Shown here: positions 52,649 through 61,223 of the stretch, one piece after another
How the letters are laid out: each line of letters opens with the position of its first letter
Position numbering within the stretch: the stretch's first letter is position 1
Origin: JAHEEM01 sp036396795
Lineage (GTDB): Bacteria; Pseudomonadota; Gammaproteobacteria; Steroidobacterales; Rariloculaceae
Direction: 5' to 3'
DNA length: 64,000 bases
NCBI GenBank assembly: GCA_036396795.1
Contig: DASWKF010000097.1
Coordinates: 62,001 to 126,000 of the forward strand
Notes under the pieces: generated by a model
Database searches by the model: none
Told to the model about the DNA's origin: nothing
Seen by the model: only the letters and a program-made list of their open reading frames with translations
Position numbers and translations under genes: made by a program

Positions 52649-52798
52649 AATCGGGTGCTAGATAGGCTGAGACATCCAATCGGTTGACTGGGTCCGGCCT
52701 GTTTCCTCCGGGCACCACTTGTTAGCGGGTGATATGACTGTAAGCGCGAGCCGTTAGGCGGTCAATCCCACGCCGGCGCGTTCCGTTTCGGCGCCCCG

Positions 52799-53233
52799 CT
52801 AAGGTGTTCCAAACGGGATCCGTCCAGCGTGCCGCGGCTTTCGTAGGGCGGCCCACAGTAACAACGCGGCAATCGCCGTCAACCAGACGAAGAAGCCGCT
52901 TCTCCACGTCAGACTATCGACGCCGTAACCGCGATTCGCCGCTAACGGGCCGACGGCGAAGCTCGTCAAGGCAGTGCCCAGCGCCCCTGCCGCCAGGCCG
53001 ACTGCCAACCGATCGCGGCCTCGAAGCGCCGCCGCCATGCTCAGGAAGAACAGCGGATTGGCGTACCAGCCGGGCACTCCATCGAGGGCAGCTCGCCATC
53101 CCGATCGGGCGAGCTCCCATCCACTCAAGACGGCACCGTGACCGAGCTCCACCGCCGGCAAACCCAATGACACGCACCACAAGCCCGCCAGCGAGATTGC
53201 GAAGAGACGATCGGTATCGGTTCCGGGCCGCAT
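52799..53233 (-). CDS. Hypothetical four-helix membrane protein
   Basis: 144 residues with hydrophobic stretches at about 9-30, 55-72, 76-95 and 112-130. Residues MRPGTDTDRLFAISLAGLW and GWYANPLFFLSMAAAL are visible, with WYANP reminiscent of small integral membrane proteins of unknown type. I do not recognise a family. Codon use looks like its neighbours. It is 28 bases before the next minus-strand gene's stop. Confidence 0.6.
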   Translation of the reverse strand: MRPGTDTDRLFAISLAGLWCVSLGLPAVELGHGAVLSGWELARSGWRAALDGVPGWYANPLFFLSMAAALRGRDRLAVGLAAGALGTALTSFAVGPLAANRGYGVDSLTWRSGFFVWLTAIAALLLWAALRKPRHAGRIPFGTP

Positions 53234-53261
53234 CGAAGCCGAAGGGGGATGGATACTGCGC

Positions 53262-53762
53262 TCAGCGCACCGGATAGAAAGCGGTGACCCGGATGTCTAC
53301 CTCGTCGCCCACGAGATCGGGATCGTAATCGATGAAGATCGCGGCGGGATAACCGTATTCTTGATCGAAGCTCGCTCGCACGAGCGCCTCGCGAGCGCTC
53401 GCAGTTTCGATCAGAGAGAAGAAGTCGTCGACGACTCTAAACCACTGCAGCCGCTCCGCGGGGACCGGGATATCCTCAATATAGTCCTCCCGCGCGTAAC
53501 GGACGGCCGTCACCCCACCGTGCCGTACCGTCACGATCGTATCCGCCGTTTGATCAGGGTGGCAGTCGCAAACGCGCCGATAGCGAAGCTCGTAATCCGA
53601 GATCGATGCGCGCTCCCACCGCTGCCGGGCGCTGGAGAGTTCTTCGGCGAAAACCGGAGGAAGGACGGCCAAACACATCCCGAAAACCCAGCGCGATGAG
53701 CGGGACACTCGGCTCGAGCGCAGGCCGGGCCGAGAGTCAGTCGAAAACGCAATGACGCGCAT
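53262..53762 (-). CDS. DUF6174 domain secreted protein
   Basis: 166 residues. A charged, Ser/Arg-rich N terminus is followed by a hydrophobic core at about 25-39 and probable signal cleavage near VFAEE. The rest fits DUF6174: ARQRWERASISDYELRYRRVCDC, VTVRHGGVTAVRY and DQEYGYPAAIFIDYDP. The function is unknown. The ATG lies 26 bases inside the DUF3012 gene upstream; an internal ATG at 53678 would drop the signal. Confidence 0.72.
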   Translation of the reverse strand: MRVIAFSTDSRPGLRSSRVSRSSRWVFGMCLAVLPPVFAEELSSARQRWERASISDYELRYRRVCDCHPDQTADTIVTVRHGGVTAVRYAREDYIEDIPVPAERLQWFRVVDDFFSLIETASAREALVRASFDQEYGYPAAIFIDYDPDLVGDEVDIRVTAFYPVR

Positions 53763-53922
53763 AGTCGGCGGCTTCGTTCACTGTCCAATCGCCTCTGGCT
53801 TGCTCTTGCATGCGCTCGCACCAGGCCTCGCTGCCGATCTCCGGGACGCAGGCCGCGGCAGACAACAGGACCAGCATCAACAACACCGCTCGCAGGATCG
53901 CCCCATTCGTCCGAAACGTCAT
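53737..53922 (-). CDS. DUF3012 small lipoprotein
   Basis: 61 residues from the ATG at 53922. Signal with lipobox SAAAC (Cys25) and the DUF3012 core GSEAWCERMQEQARGDWT-NEAADYARHC, in which three cysteines and the DWT motif are typical. An alternative ATG at 53958 adds 12 residues. Function not known; usually found as a small surface or periplasmic lipoprotein of gammaproteobacteria. Confidence 0.82.
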   Translation of the reverse strand: MTFRTNGAILRAVLLMLVLLSAAACVPEIGSEAWCERMQEQARGDWTVNEAADYARHCVFD

Positions 53923-53965
53923 GATCGTCTTTCCGTGTCGGGCATGCAGCATGCTCAAACAGCTT

Positions 53966-54247
53966 CTAAGCGTCGCGGCTGGTGACCTCGATCAGATGAT
54001 AGCCGAACTGCGTTTTAACCGGCCCGGCAACCTCGTTGAGGCCGGCGCTGAAAACAACCTCGTCGAACTCACGAACCATCTGGCCGGGGCCAAAGCGGCC
54101 GAGATCTCCGCCGCGCTTCCCCGACGGGCATTTCGAATGCTCTCGTGCGAGCGCCGCGAAGTCGCCGCCGTCGAGGACTTGTTGCTTGAGCTCTTCGCAG
54201 AAATCCTCTGAGTCGACGAGTATGTGCCTTGCCGTCGCTGCTGCCAT
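53966..54247 (-). CDS. ppiC: Parvulin-type peptidyl-prolyl isomerase PpiC
   Basis: 93 residues, a single rotamase domain: ARHILVDSEDFCEELKQQV, SKCPSGKRGGDLGRFGPGQMV, and the C-terminal QFGYHLIEV. The start at 54247 fits known PpiC; an earlier ATG at 54304 adds 19 residues. No signal peptide, so cytoplasmic. It catalyses cis-trans isomerisation of prolyl bonds. Neighbours give no partner. Confidence 0.93.
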   Translation of the reverse strand: MAAATARHILVDSEDFCEELKQQVLDGGDFAALAREHSKCPSGKRGGDLGRFGPGQMVREFDEVVFSAGLNEVAGPVKTQFGYHLIEVTSRDA

Positions 54248-54313
54248 TGAGGCATCTCCTGTCGGTTCGGGTCGTTCGCCGACACTATACCGGGAATCCG
54301 GCAACGACTGCAG

Positions 54314-54916
54314 TTAGGGTGTCGCAGCATGCTCGAACACCAGCATGAAGTTGTTGACCGGCATCTCCACGAGCTCCCTGAGCGTAAGCCCGGCGGAGCG
54401 AGCTGTAGCCACGACATCGTCGATATCTCTCACCCCCCAAGAGGCGTTGCGAGCACGCAGCGAGGCATCGAAGGCGGCGTTGCTAGGCGCCGTGTGACGG
54501 CCACCTTGCTTGTAGGGCCCATAGCTTGCGAGCACGCCGCCGCCGCGCAGGACCCGGCCGGCGCCGTTGAAAAGCGCCGCCGTCGCGGACCACGGGCTGA
54601 TGTGCATCATGTTGATGCAGAGCACCGCATCGACGTTGTCCAGTGGCCACGACGACGGATTCTCCACGTCCAAATATCTGGGCGGCTCGATATTGTCCAA
54701 GGCGGCTTCGCGCACTCGGCTTACGATTGCCTCGAGCGCGGCCGGATCGATATCGGACGGCCGCCAAGTCAATCCCGGCAGGGCGGCGGCAAATTTCACG
54801 ACGTGTTGCCCGGTCCCGCTCGCGATTTCCAGCACGGTTCCGTGCTCCGGAAATGCGCGCTCGAGCACCATGAGTATCGGAACGGCATTGCGTTCCGCCG
54901 GTGTGCTCTGCATCAT
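54314..54916 (-). CDS. DUF938 SAM-dependent methyltransferase
   Basis: 200 residues of DUF938: SAM motif I VLEIASGTGQHVVKFA, PSDIDPAALEAI, and VDAVLCINMMHISPWSA, plus GPYKQGGRHTAPSNAAFD, all characteristic of this family. The family is methyltransferase-like; the substrate is unknown. It starts 3 bases after the GFA gene stop, so the two may be translated together. Confidence 0.86.
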   Translation of the reverse strand: MMQSTPAERNAVPILMVLERAFPEHGTVLEIASGTGQHVVKFAAALPGLTWRPSDIDPAALEAIVSRVREAALDNIEPPRYLDVENPSSWPLDNVDAVLCINMMHISPWSATAALFNGAGRVLRGGGVLASYGPYKQGGRHTAPSNAAFDASLRARNASWGVRDIDDVVATARSAGLTLRELVEMPVNNFMLVFEHAATP

Positions 54917-54919
54917 CCC

Positions 54920-55270
54920 TCAGTCGAGCTTGCTGCCCTGCGCCTGCCTGGGCTCGAGCTGCGTGAGATCCAGATCGGCCAAGCATCTCATGTTGACGGC
55001 CCACATGTCCGGAGCGCTGCGTGGCCGATTGAAAGTGTGAATACCGCAGGTTCGGCAGTAGTAGTGTTTCGCGATGCGCTTGTTGAATTGATACAGCCCG
55101 AGGTCGTCCAGCGGGGTGGATAGCCTAAATTGATCCTCGCCGACCCTATTGATGATCACACCCTTCTTGGTGCAGATCGAGCAGTCGCAAACCACGGCAT
55201 TGCCGGGATCGAGGTCGACCTCGAACTTGACCCGGCCACAATGACAGCTTCCCCGGTAGGTACGATTCAT
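54920..55270 (-). CDS. GFA (glutathione-dependent formaldehyde-activating enzyme)-like protein
   Basis: 116 residues with zinc-ligand cysteines in SCHCGRVKFEVD, VVCDCSICTKKG, and YYCRTCGIHTFNRPR. The start at 55270 precedes the conserved core directly. The GFA fold is a zinc enzyme; most members are not proven to act on S-hydroxymethylglutathione. The start lies 126 bases from the GGDEF gene stop. Confidence 0.9.
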   Translation of the reverse strand: MNRTYRGSCHCGRVKFEVDLDPGNAVVCDCSICTKKGVIINRVGEDQFRLSTPLDDLGLYQFNKRIAKHYYCRTCGIHTFNRPRSAPDMWAVNMRCLADLDLTQLEPRQAQGSKLD

Positions 55271-55396
55271 CGAGCTTCCCGACTTCTGATCGATAGACGC
55301 GGCATCCCGCCGAGAGGAGTATACCGTCGTCGAATGGGAGCCCCGCAAGTCGCGCAGGCCTGCCTGTTCGATCGCGATATTCACCGCAGCACCCGC

Positions 55397-56449
55397 CTAA
55401 CGTTTTTGGATCACCAGCTGCCCGTGCGGCAGAGCCCGCAGCTCCTTGTCCTTGTACATGGCTCGATCGGCCATGGAGATCACTTTTTCCAGGTTGTCGG
55501 AGTCCACGGGAAAATTCGCCGCGCCGACGCTGACCTGAACCCGCGCGATGTCCAAGTTGGCCTCGAGCGTAGCGGCAAAAACGACGTTGCGAACGCGCTG
55601 CGCGACTTCGGCGGCGACGTCGATCCCCGCTCCCACCAGTAACACGATGAACTCGTCACCGCCGAAACGGGCAACGAGGTCCCCGGGCCGTGTGGCTCGC
55701 AGCAGCCCTCTTGCCACGAGCTGCAGGGCACGGTCTCCGGCTCGATGCCCGTAGGTTTCGTTGATCGCCTTGAGATGATCCACATCGACCAGCAGAATCG
55801 AGTAGCTGTCATCGGTTCCCGCTGCGCGTTGGTGTTCCCGGTCGGCCATCCGCATGAAGGCGCCGATATTGAGAATGCCCGTGAGGACATCGCGGTCCGA
55901 CAACGCCTTCACCTGCTGCCTCGATTGCTGCAGCTGCTCGGCAATCGAGGTGGTCATGAACGCCACGAGCATGAACGGCACGAGAGCGCCGGTCGCCTGC
56001 GTCAAAAACCCGACGGACAGCGCTTCCGCGCCGCGGTCGATCATCCCGAGCAATATGTAGGCTCCGGAAACCAGAACGACGACGAGTACCGTCGCGCGCT
56101 TGCCGAGAAGCACGGCCGTGGTGATCATCGGCAGCAGGTAGAGATTCACCAGCGGGCTCGAGACGCCACCGATCTGGCTCAGCAGGATCGTAAGGAACGC
56201 GATCATCAGCAGGACTTGCAGCGCGATCTTGAGACGGACGCGCTTTCGCAATCCCTGCGCGAGCCTCAGTCCCGTCATGAGCAGCGCAAAACCGAGCATT
56301 GCGCCCGACACGATGAACGGGTCTGCGAGCTGCGGCCGCGCGACCAGCAGAAAGAATGCGACCAGCACCAGCAACAGCCATTCAACCTCGGCGAGGCTGC
56401 GCGCAAACCCCTTGAGCTGCGCGCGCTCGATTTCGAGGCCCTTGCTCAT
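55397..56449 (-). CDS. Membrane diguanylate cyclase
   Basis: 350 residues: six membrane helices (about 22-170) and a GGDEF domain. The active-site motif GGDEF is at 263-267 (RFGGDEFIVLL), preceded five residues upstream by the inhibitory-site motif RPGD (254-257), so c-di-GMP synthesis with product inhibition is likely. No EAL domain. The N-terminal 7-helix-like region resembles MHYT/MASE-type sensors but is not named. It stands alone between GFA and CtpA genes. Confidence 0.92.
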   Translation of the reverse strand: MSKGLEIERAQLKGFARSLAEVEWLLLVLVAFFLLVARPQLADPFIVSGAMLGFALLMTGLRLAQGLRKRVRLKIALQVLLMIAFLTILLSQIGGVSSPLVNLYLLPMITTAVLLGKRATVLVVVLVSGAYILLGMIDRGAEALSVGFLTQATGALVPFMLVAFMTTSIAEQLQQSRQQVKALSDRDVLTGILNIGAFMRMADREHQRAAGTDDSYSILLVDVDHLKAINETYGHRAGDRALQLVARGLLRATRPGDLVARFGGDEFIVLLVGAGIDVAAEVAQRVRNVVFAATLEANLDIARVQVSVGAANFPVDSDNLEKVISMADRAMYKDKELRALPHGQLVIQKR

Positions 56450-56580
56450 TCGCGCGTTCCCCGCCGAAGAAGGGTTACAGCGTCGGAATCCGACCGCATC
56501 AAGCGGTATTTCGCGACAAGAGGAGCTACTTGAAAAGATGGAAGCGGCTGCGGCTCGCTTCGGAACGTCTTCATCCGACC

Positions 56581-56599
56581 GCCGGTGTGTGACACCGGC
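56581..56599 (-). terminator. Hairpin directly after the ctpA-type gene
   Basis: GCCGGTGT / ACACCGGC with a 3-base loop, immediately adjoining the stop codon of the S41 protease gene. A stable stem but without a following T-run, so it may protect or pause rather than end transcription. Confidence 0.5.
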
Positions 56600-57832
56600 C
56601 TACGGAGCGCGGCTGAGGACCACGGACCTCCGGTCCAGGATCCGGAGAGCTTCCTGCAACTGCTTGTCGGTGTTCGGATCGACCGCATCCCCGGGGCCGG
56701 AATACTGGGTTCGCGGGTTCTCGGCGCGCACGACGACGTCCGGCTCTATGCCACGGCCGTTGACGGGCCGTCCGGAGGCCGTGAAATAGGTGGATGTCGT
56801 CAGCTTGATGGCGCGTCCCTGAGTCAGCGGCACTACCGTCTGGACGGATGCCTTGCCATAGGTTTGCTCGCCGACCACGGCAGCGCGGTCGTGCGCCTTC
56901 AGCGCGCCCGCGACGATCTCGGACGCCGATGCCGATCCGCCGTTGACGAGGACGACGAGCTCGATCTGCTCGAGCGAATCGCCCGCCTTGGCAAAACGCT
57001 CGAAGCGCGCATCCTGCGCGCGGCCGCTGCCGCGGACGATGAGGCCATGGCTCAAGAACGCGTCGGCGACAGCCACGGCGGCGTCGAGCACCCCACCGGG
57101 GTTGTTGCGCAGATCGAGAACCAAGCCGCGAAGCGGCTGGTCCACGCTCCCTTTGATTTGCTCAGTCGCGCGTATGAGGTCCTCGCCGGTCGAGTCGGAG
57201 AACCCGGTCAGCTTGACATAGCCCAAACCGTTCCCGAGATGCTCCCCCTTGACGGTCTGTACGTAAATCGCCGAGCGGGTGAGCGCAAAACGCAAGGGGT
57301 GTTGTTGCCCCTGCCTGAACACGTCGACGGTGACTTCAGTGCCCGGAGCCCCGCGCATACGGTTCACGGTCTCGGTCACGTTGTCGTGATTCACGGGGAC
57401 GTCGTCGACGGACACGACCACGTCGCCGGGAAGGATACCGGCGCGTTGCGCCGGCGTGCCGTCCAACGGGGCAACGACCGTGACCTTGCCTTCCGCGACC
57501 GCAATGTCCAGGCCGATACCCGCGTAGTTCCCGGTCGCGCTGATCTGGATCTCCTCGTACTCGTCGGGTGCCAGGTAGCGCGAATGCCGGTCGAGCTCGG
57601 CGATGATGCCGCGGATCGCGCTGTCGACGAGCCGCTCCTCGTCGATGACGTCGACGTACTCCCGTCTGACGTGATCGATCACGTCCGCCAAAAGCTCGAG
57701 ATCGCTCGCCGTTTCGTCGGGCTGACCGTAGACCGCGTTACGCGCCGCCAGCACACCGCTGCCTATCGATACCGTGACCCCGAGGACGGCGCCGACCACG
57801 ACAACCAGAATACATCTGACCTTAAACGACAT
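56600..57832 (-). CDS. S41 carboxy-terminal processing protease (CtpA family)
   Basis: 410 residues, exported: signal or anchor about 7-25. The N-terminal helical part (about 30-90) is followed by a PDZ domain (about 95-180, GIGLDIAVAEGKVTVVAPL) and the S41 catalytic domain with Ser in NGGSASASEI, Lys in TYGKASVQ and a C-terminal DNPD-like tail (VDPNTDKQLQEAL). It trims C termini of periplasmic proteins and PG hydrolases. It lies 74 bases after envC, as in the gpmI-envC-ctpA group. Confidence 0.95.
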   Translation of the reverse strand: MSFKVRCILVVVVGAVLGVTVSIGSGVLAARNAVYGQPDETASDLELLADVIDHVRREYVDVIDEERLVDSAIRGIIAELDRHSRYLAPDEYEEIQISATGNYAGIGLDIAVAEGKVTVVAPLDGTPAQRAGILPGDVVVSVDDVPVNHDNVTETVNRMRGAPGTEVTVDVFRQGQQHPLRFALTRSAIYVQTVKGEHLGNGLGYVKLTGFSDSTGEDLIRATEQIKGSVDQPLRGLVLDLRNNPGGVLDAAVAVADAFLSHGLIVRGSGRAQDARFERFAKAGDSLEQIELVVLVNGGSASASEIVAGALKAHDRAAVVGEQTYGKASVQTVVPLTQGRAIKLTTSTYFTASGRPVNGRGIEPDVVVRAENPRTQYSGPGDAVDPNTDKQLQEALRILDRRSVVLSRAP

Positions 57833-57906
57833 GGACGATTCGTCGACCCCTTAAGCGACGGTTTCGCACCTTAGCACAGGCATCGATTTGTGTGCATCTA
57901 GCCGCT

Positions 57907-59082
57907 TTACCTAACGGCCGGGCCGGAGCCCGGTTCGCTGGCCATCCAGGCGCGCGGATCCACGGGATCGCCGTCATGACGGATCTCGAAGTAGAGAGCC
58001 GCTCTCGCCTGTCCACCGGAATCGCCGACCTCTGCGATGACTTCACCCGCAACGACCCAGTCGCCCGACTCTTTCAGCAAGGCCTCGTTGTGGCCATAGA
58101 GACTCATGTAACCGTCACCGTGGTCGACGATCACGAGCAAGCCGAGGCCGGGCAGCCAATCGGAATACACGACCCGGCCGTGGTAGATCGCTCGCACGGG
58201 GGTGCCGCTCGGTGCCGCGAGCTGCACACCGTTCCAGGTCATCTGTCCACCGGCGCGCGTTTCTCCATAGCCATTCAGGGCCGAGCCCGCGACGGGCCAG
58301 GCGAGGTTGCCCCGAATGCGCGCGAATGGTTCCTGGGAGTCGACCGGAAACGCCGCCAGCGCCGCCTCGATCTCAGCGACCAGCTCGGCGAGCCGTTGCT
58401 CCTCGTCTCTCAACCGGCCGATTTCCTCCTCAGAAGATTGGATGGCGTCATCCAGGCTCGCCACGGCGAGCCGGCGCTCGGCTCGCGCGCCCTCGAGCTC
58501 GGCGAGCTTGCGCTCCTGGGCCTGCTCCAGAGCCCCGAGCTCTTGCGCAACTCCTGCCGACTCCGTAGCAAGCTCCGCCAAACGAGACAGCTCGCGAGAG
58601 ACGTTATCGATACGGCGGCTCCGCTCCCGGTTGAAGTAATCGTAATACACCATCATTCGTCCCAGCCGCGCAGGGGATTCCTGATTCAGCAACAATTTCA
58701 CGCCTTCTTGCCGGCCGTTCATATAGCTGGCGCGGACTTGGCGCGCGAGCGCGTCACGTTCCGCCGCCAACCGTTGTCGCGTCTGCGCCGATTCCTGCTG
58801 CAGCGCCGCGGCGCGAGCGGTCTGTTGCTGCAAATCCGCACGCAGCGCCCGCAGGGCCGAAGCAGCAGCGGCGATCTCGAGCTCGGCGCGTTTGAGGTCC
58901 TCGTAAACACGCTCGCGCTCTCCGTGCTCCCGTGCGAGGCGGCCCTGGATCGCGCCGATCTCATCGCGCACGACGTCGAGGGCTCGTTCCTCGTCACTCT
59001 GCGCGGCGGCGAGGGCTGCTCCGAGGCATGCCGCGGTGCCCAGCACTGCAACGACCCATCGTGATTTTGCGGGCGAGATCAT
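57907..59082 (-). CDS. envC: EnvC-type murein hydrolase activator
   Basis: 391 residues: signal peptide (about 1-27), a long coiled coil (about 28-255) and a LytM/M23-like domain. The metal-binding H-x3-D motif and the His-x-His motif of active LytM enzymes are replaced (QMTWNGVQLAAP and YFEIRHDG), so it is a non-catalytic amidase activator. In E. coli EnvC activates AmiA/AmiB in cell division. Upstream of ctpA on the same strand; divergent from yibN. Confidence 0.93.
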   Translation of the reverse strand: MISPAKSRWVVAVLGTAACLGAALAAAQSDEERALDVVRDEIGAIQGRLAREHGERERVYEDLKRAELEIAAAASALRALRADLQQQTARAAALQQESAQTRQRLAAERDALARQVRASYMNGRQEGVKLLLNQESPARLGRMMVYYDYFNRERSRRIDNVSRELSRLAELATESAGVAQELGALEQAQERKLAELEGARAERRLAVASLDDAIQSSEEEIGRLRDEEQRLAELVAEIEAALAAFPVDSQEPFARIRGNLAWPVAGSALNGYGETRAGGQMTWNGVQLAAPSGTPVRAIYHGRVVYSDWLPGLGLLVIVDHGDGYMSLYGHNEALLKESGDWVVAGEVIAEVGDSGGQARAALYFEIRHDGDPVDPRAWMASEPGSGPAVR

Positions 59083-59129
59083 GGGTCGCCCAGTCTACTC
59101 GATAGCACGCCTGGCGATCGCATGGCGGC

Positions 59130-59138
59130 TGCTATAAT
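59130..59138 (+). promoter_or_regulatory. Extended -10 promoter of yibN-secB-gpsA
   Basis: TGCTATAAT contains the TGn extension and a consensus TATAAT (59133-59138), 35 bases before the yibN ATG. No good -35 is present, which is acceptable for extended -10 promoters. Confidence 0.55.
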
Positions 59139-59173
59139 TCCCGCTCTCGAGGTGCCTTGGCGGAGAGCATTGA

Positions 59174-59593
59174 ATGGACCAGCTGGCGGAGTTTGCGGGC
59201 AACCACGTGTTGTTGGTGCTGGGCCTGCTCGGATCGTTCGCTCTGGCCGTCGGCTACGAGCTGCGTCTCAAGGCCAGCGGTCTGACGCAAGTGTCGGCCG
59301 GCGAGGCCGTAAAGCTCATCAATAGATCCGCGATCGTTCTCGACATGCGCTCGCCGGAGGCCTACCGATCCGGTCACATCGTCAATGCCAAGAACATCTC
59401 GCTCGCCGAACTTCAGGCTGATCCCGACCAGCTCAACAAGAAGAAAAACAAGCTGCTCCTGACGGTATGTGAAACGGGTGCACAGGCGGGCAAAGCTGCG
59501 AATTTGCTTCGCCGCGCGGGTTTCGAAAATACTTTCAGCTTGCGCGGCGGCATCAGGGGTTGGCAATCGGAGAGTCTGCCGCTCGTAAAATAG
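59174..59593 (+). CDS. yibN: Rhodanese-like membrane protein YibN
   Basis: 139 residues, one N-terminal helix (about 11-29) and a rhodanese domain with IVLDMRSPEAYRSGHIVNAKNI, the active-site Cys in TVCETGAQAGKAAN and FSLRGGIRGWQS. Conserved next to secB-gpsA in gammaproteobacteria; grxC, found between yibN and secB in E. coli, is absent. Function is not proven. Confidence 0.9.
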   Translation: MDQLAEFAGNHVLLVLGLLGSFALAVGYELRLKASGLTQVSAGEAVKLINRSAIVLDMRSPEAYRSGHIVNAKNISLAELQADPDQLNKKKNKLLLTVCETGAQAGKAANLLRRAGFENTFSLRGGIRGWQSESLPLVK

Positions 59594-59685
59594 GCGCGGC
59601 GGGGCTAGGCTGCGATACTTTGGCTTCCGATGCCACGCGAGCACGGAGGCCGATTCGTGCGCGCTTTTTCAATATTAGGACGGTT

Positions 59686-60174
59686 ATGGCAGACGAAAAC
59701 CAGACGACCAGCAGGCAGGTGTTGCTCCAGAAGATCTATGTCAAGGATCTGTCTTTCGAATCTCCGAGGACACCGGACGTGTTCTCGCGGGACGCCGCGC
59801 CGCAGACGCAGCTGAACATCCGCTCCAGCGCGCGAGAGGTGGCGCCGGATACACAGGAGGTGATGTTGACGCTCACCGTGGAAGCCAAGGACAAGGACCA
59901 GACGCTGTTCCTGATCGAGCTCGTGCAAGCCGGGCTATTCGTGATCAGGGGGTATAGCGATCAAGAGCACCACATGTTGGTGGGCAGCTACTGCCCAGGA
60001 TCGCTCTATCCATTCGCGCGAGAAGCGATCTCCGACATCGTCAGTCGCGGCGGCTTCCCGCAGCTGCTGTTGCAACCGATCAATTTCGATGCGCTCTACG
60101 CGCAGACCATGAAAGACCGCGCAGCCGGGAACGGCGGCGGGCAGGCGGCGGACCGGGCCGAGGACGCTCGCTGA
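59686..60174 (+). CDS. secB: Protein-export chaperone SecB
   Basis: 162 residues from the ATG at 59686, preceded by AGGACGG. SecB binds unfolded preproteins and hands them to SecA. Motifs: LLQKIYVKDLSFESPRTP, AQTLF-like LVQAGLFVIRGY, and YPFAREAISDIVSRGGFPQL. The C-terminal 12-15 residues are Gly/Ala/Asp-rich with the SecA-binding tail not clearly conserved. 40 bases before gpsA. Confidence 0.95.
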   Translation: MADENQTTSRQVLLQKIYVKDLSFESPRTPDVFSRDAAPQTQLNIRSSAREVAPDTQEVMLTLTVEAKDKDQTLFLIELVQAGLFVIRGYSDQEHHMLVGSYCPGSLYPFAREAISDIVSRGGFPQLLLQPINFDALYAQTMKDRAAGNGGGQAADRAEDAR

Positions 60175-60214
60175 GTGTGTGCTCGAGCGGATCGAGCGCG
60201 GCCGCGCGTGTGAC

Positions 60215-61210
60215 ATGAGCGGTCGAATCGCTGTGCTCGGATCCGGCTCCTGGGGCACTGCCTTGGCCATTCAGTTCGCCAGAACCGGTCGCGAAACCAT
60301 CATGTGGGGAATCGAGACCGACGAGATTCGCTCGATGGCCAAGGCGCGGCGGAACAAGACCTACCTACCCAATGCGCCGTTTCCCGAGACACTGGAGCTC
60401 ACCACCGAGCTGCACGAGGCCCTCGCCGACGCCGAGGACGTTCTGGTCGTCGTACCCAGCCACGCGTTCAGGGAGATGCTGCTGATGCTCAAGAGCTCGG
60501 CGGCGCCGCTCAGGCATCTGGCATGGGCGACCAAGGGCTTCGAGACCGACACCGGCCTTCTGCCGCATCAGGTCGCCGAGCAGGTGCTCGGCGAATCCAT
60601 CGCGACGGCGGTGCTGTCTGGCCCGACTTTCGCGGCCGAGGTCGGCGCCGGCCTACCTAGCGCGATGACGATCGCATCCGCGGACGCGGCTTACGCCTTG
60701 CGGCTCGCGGAATCCGTCACGACCGACAACTTCCGGGCGTATACCTCCTCGGACATCACGGGGGTCGAGGTCGGTGGCGCGACAAAAAACGTCTTGGCGA
60801 TCGGCGCCGGCATTTCCGACGGACTCGGCTTCGGCGCCAACACGCGCATCGCGCTGGTGACGCGCGGGCTCACCGAGATGATGAGGCTCGGCGTGGCGCT
60901 CGGCGCCAACAAGGACACTTTCATGGGGCTCTCGGGGATGGGCGATCTGGTGCTGACCTGCACCGACGATCAGTCGCGGAATCGACGTTTCGGGCTGGCA
61001 ATCGGCAAGGGCGCGAACCTCGAGGAAGCCCGCAACGCAATCGGCCAAGTCGTCGAGGGCTACTACGCGGCGCGCGCGGTACACCGAGTCTCAGCAGGCC
61101 TCGGCCTGGAGATGCCCATCGTCGAGGAAATCTACAAGGTCATCTACGAGGGAGCCAGCCCCCAGGACGCGGTCGTCGCCTTGATGCGCCGGCCGGTCAC
61201 GCCGGAATGA
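60215..61210 (+). CDS. gpsA: Glycerol-3-phosphate dehydrogenase [NAD(P)+]
   Basis: Makes sn-glycerol 3-phosphate from DHAP for phospholipid synthesis. The ATG at 60215 gives 331 residues. Rossmann motif GSGSWGTALA, NVLAIGAGISDGLGFGANTR (catalytic Lys in the GATKN stretch) and GLSGMGDLVLTC are seen. Normal length. The neighbour trmL is convergent, 13 bases after the stop. Confidence 0.96.
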   Translation: MSGRIAVLGSGSWGTALAIQFARTGRETIMWGIETDEIRSMAKARRNKTYLPNAPFPETLELTTELHEALADAEDVLVVVPSHAFREMLLMLKSSAAPLRHLAWATKGFETDTGLLPHQVAEQVLGESIATAVLSGPTFAAEVGAGLPSAMTIASADAAYALRLAESVTTDNFRAYTSSDITGVEVGGATKNVLAIGAGISDGLGFGANTRIALVTRGLTEMMRLGVALGANKDTFMGLSGMGDLVLTCTDDQSRNRRFGLAIGKGANLEEARNAIGQVVEGYYAARAVHRVSAGLGLEMPIVEEIYKVIYEGASPQDAVVALMRRPVTPE

Positions 61211-61223
61211 CGGCCGGGCTGCG

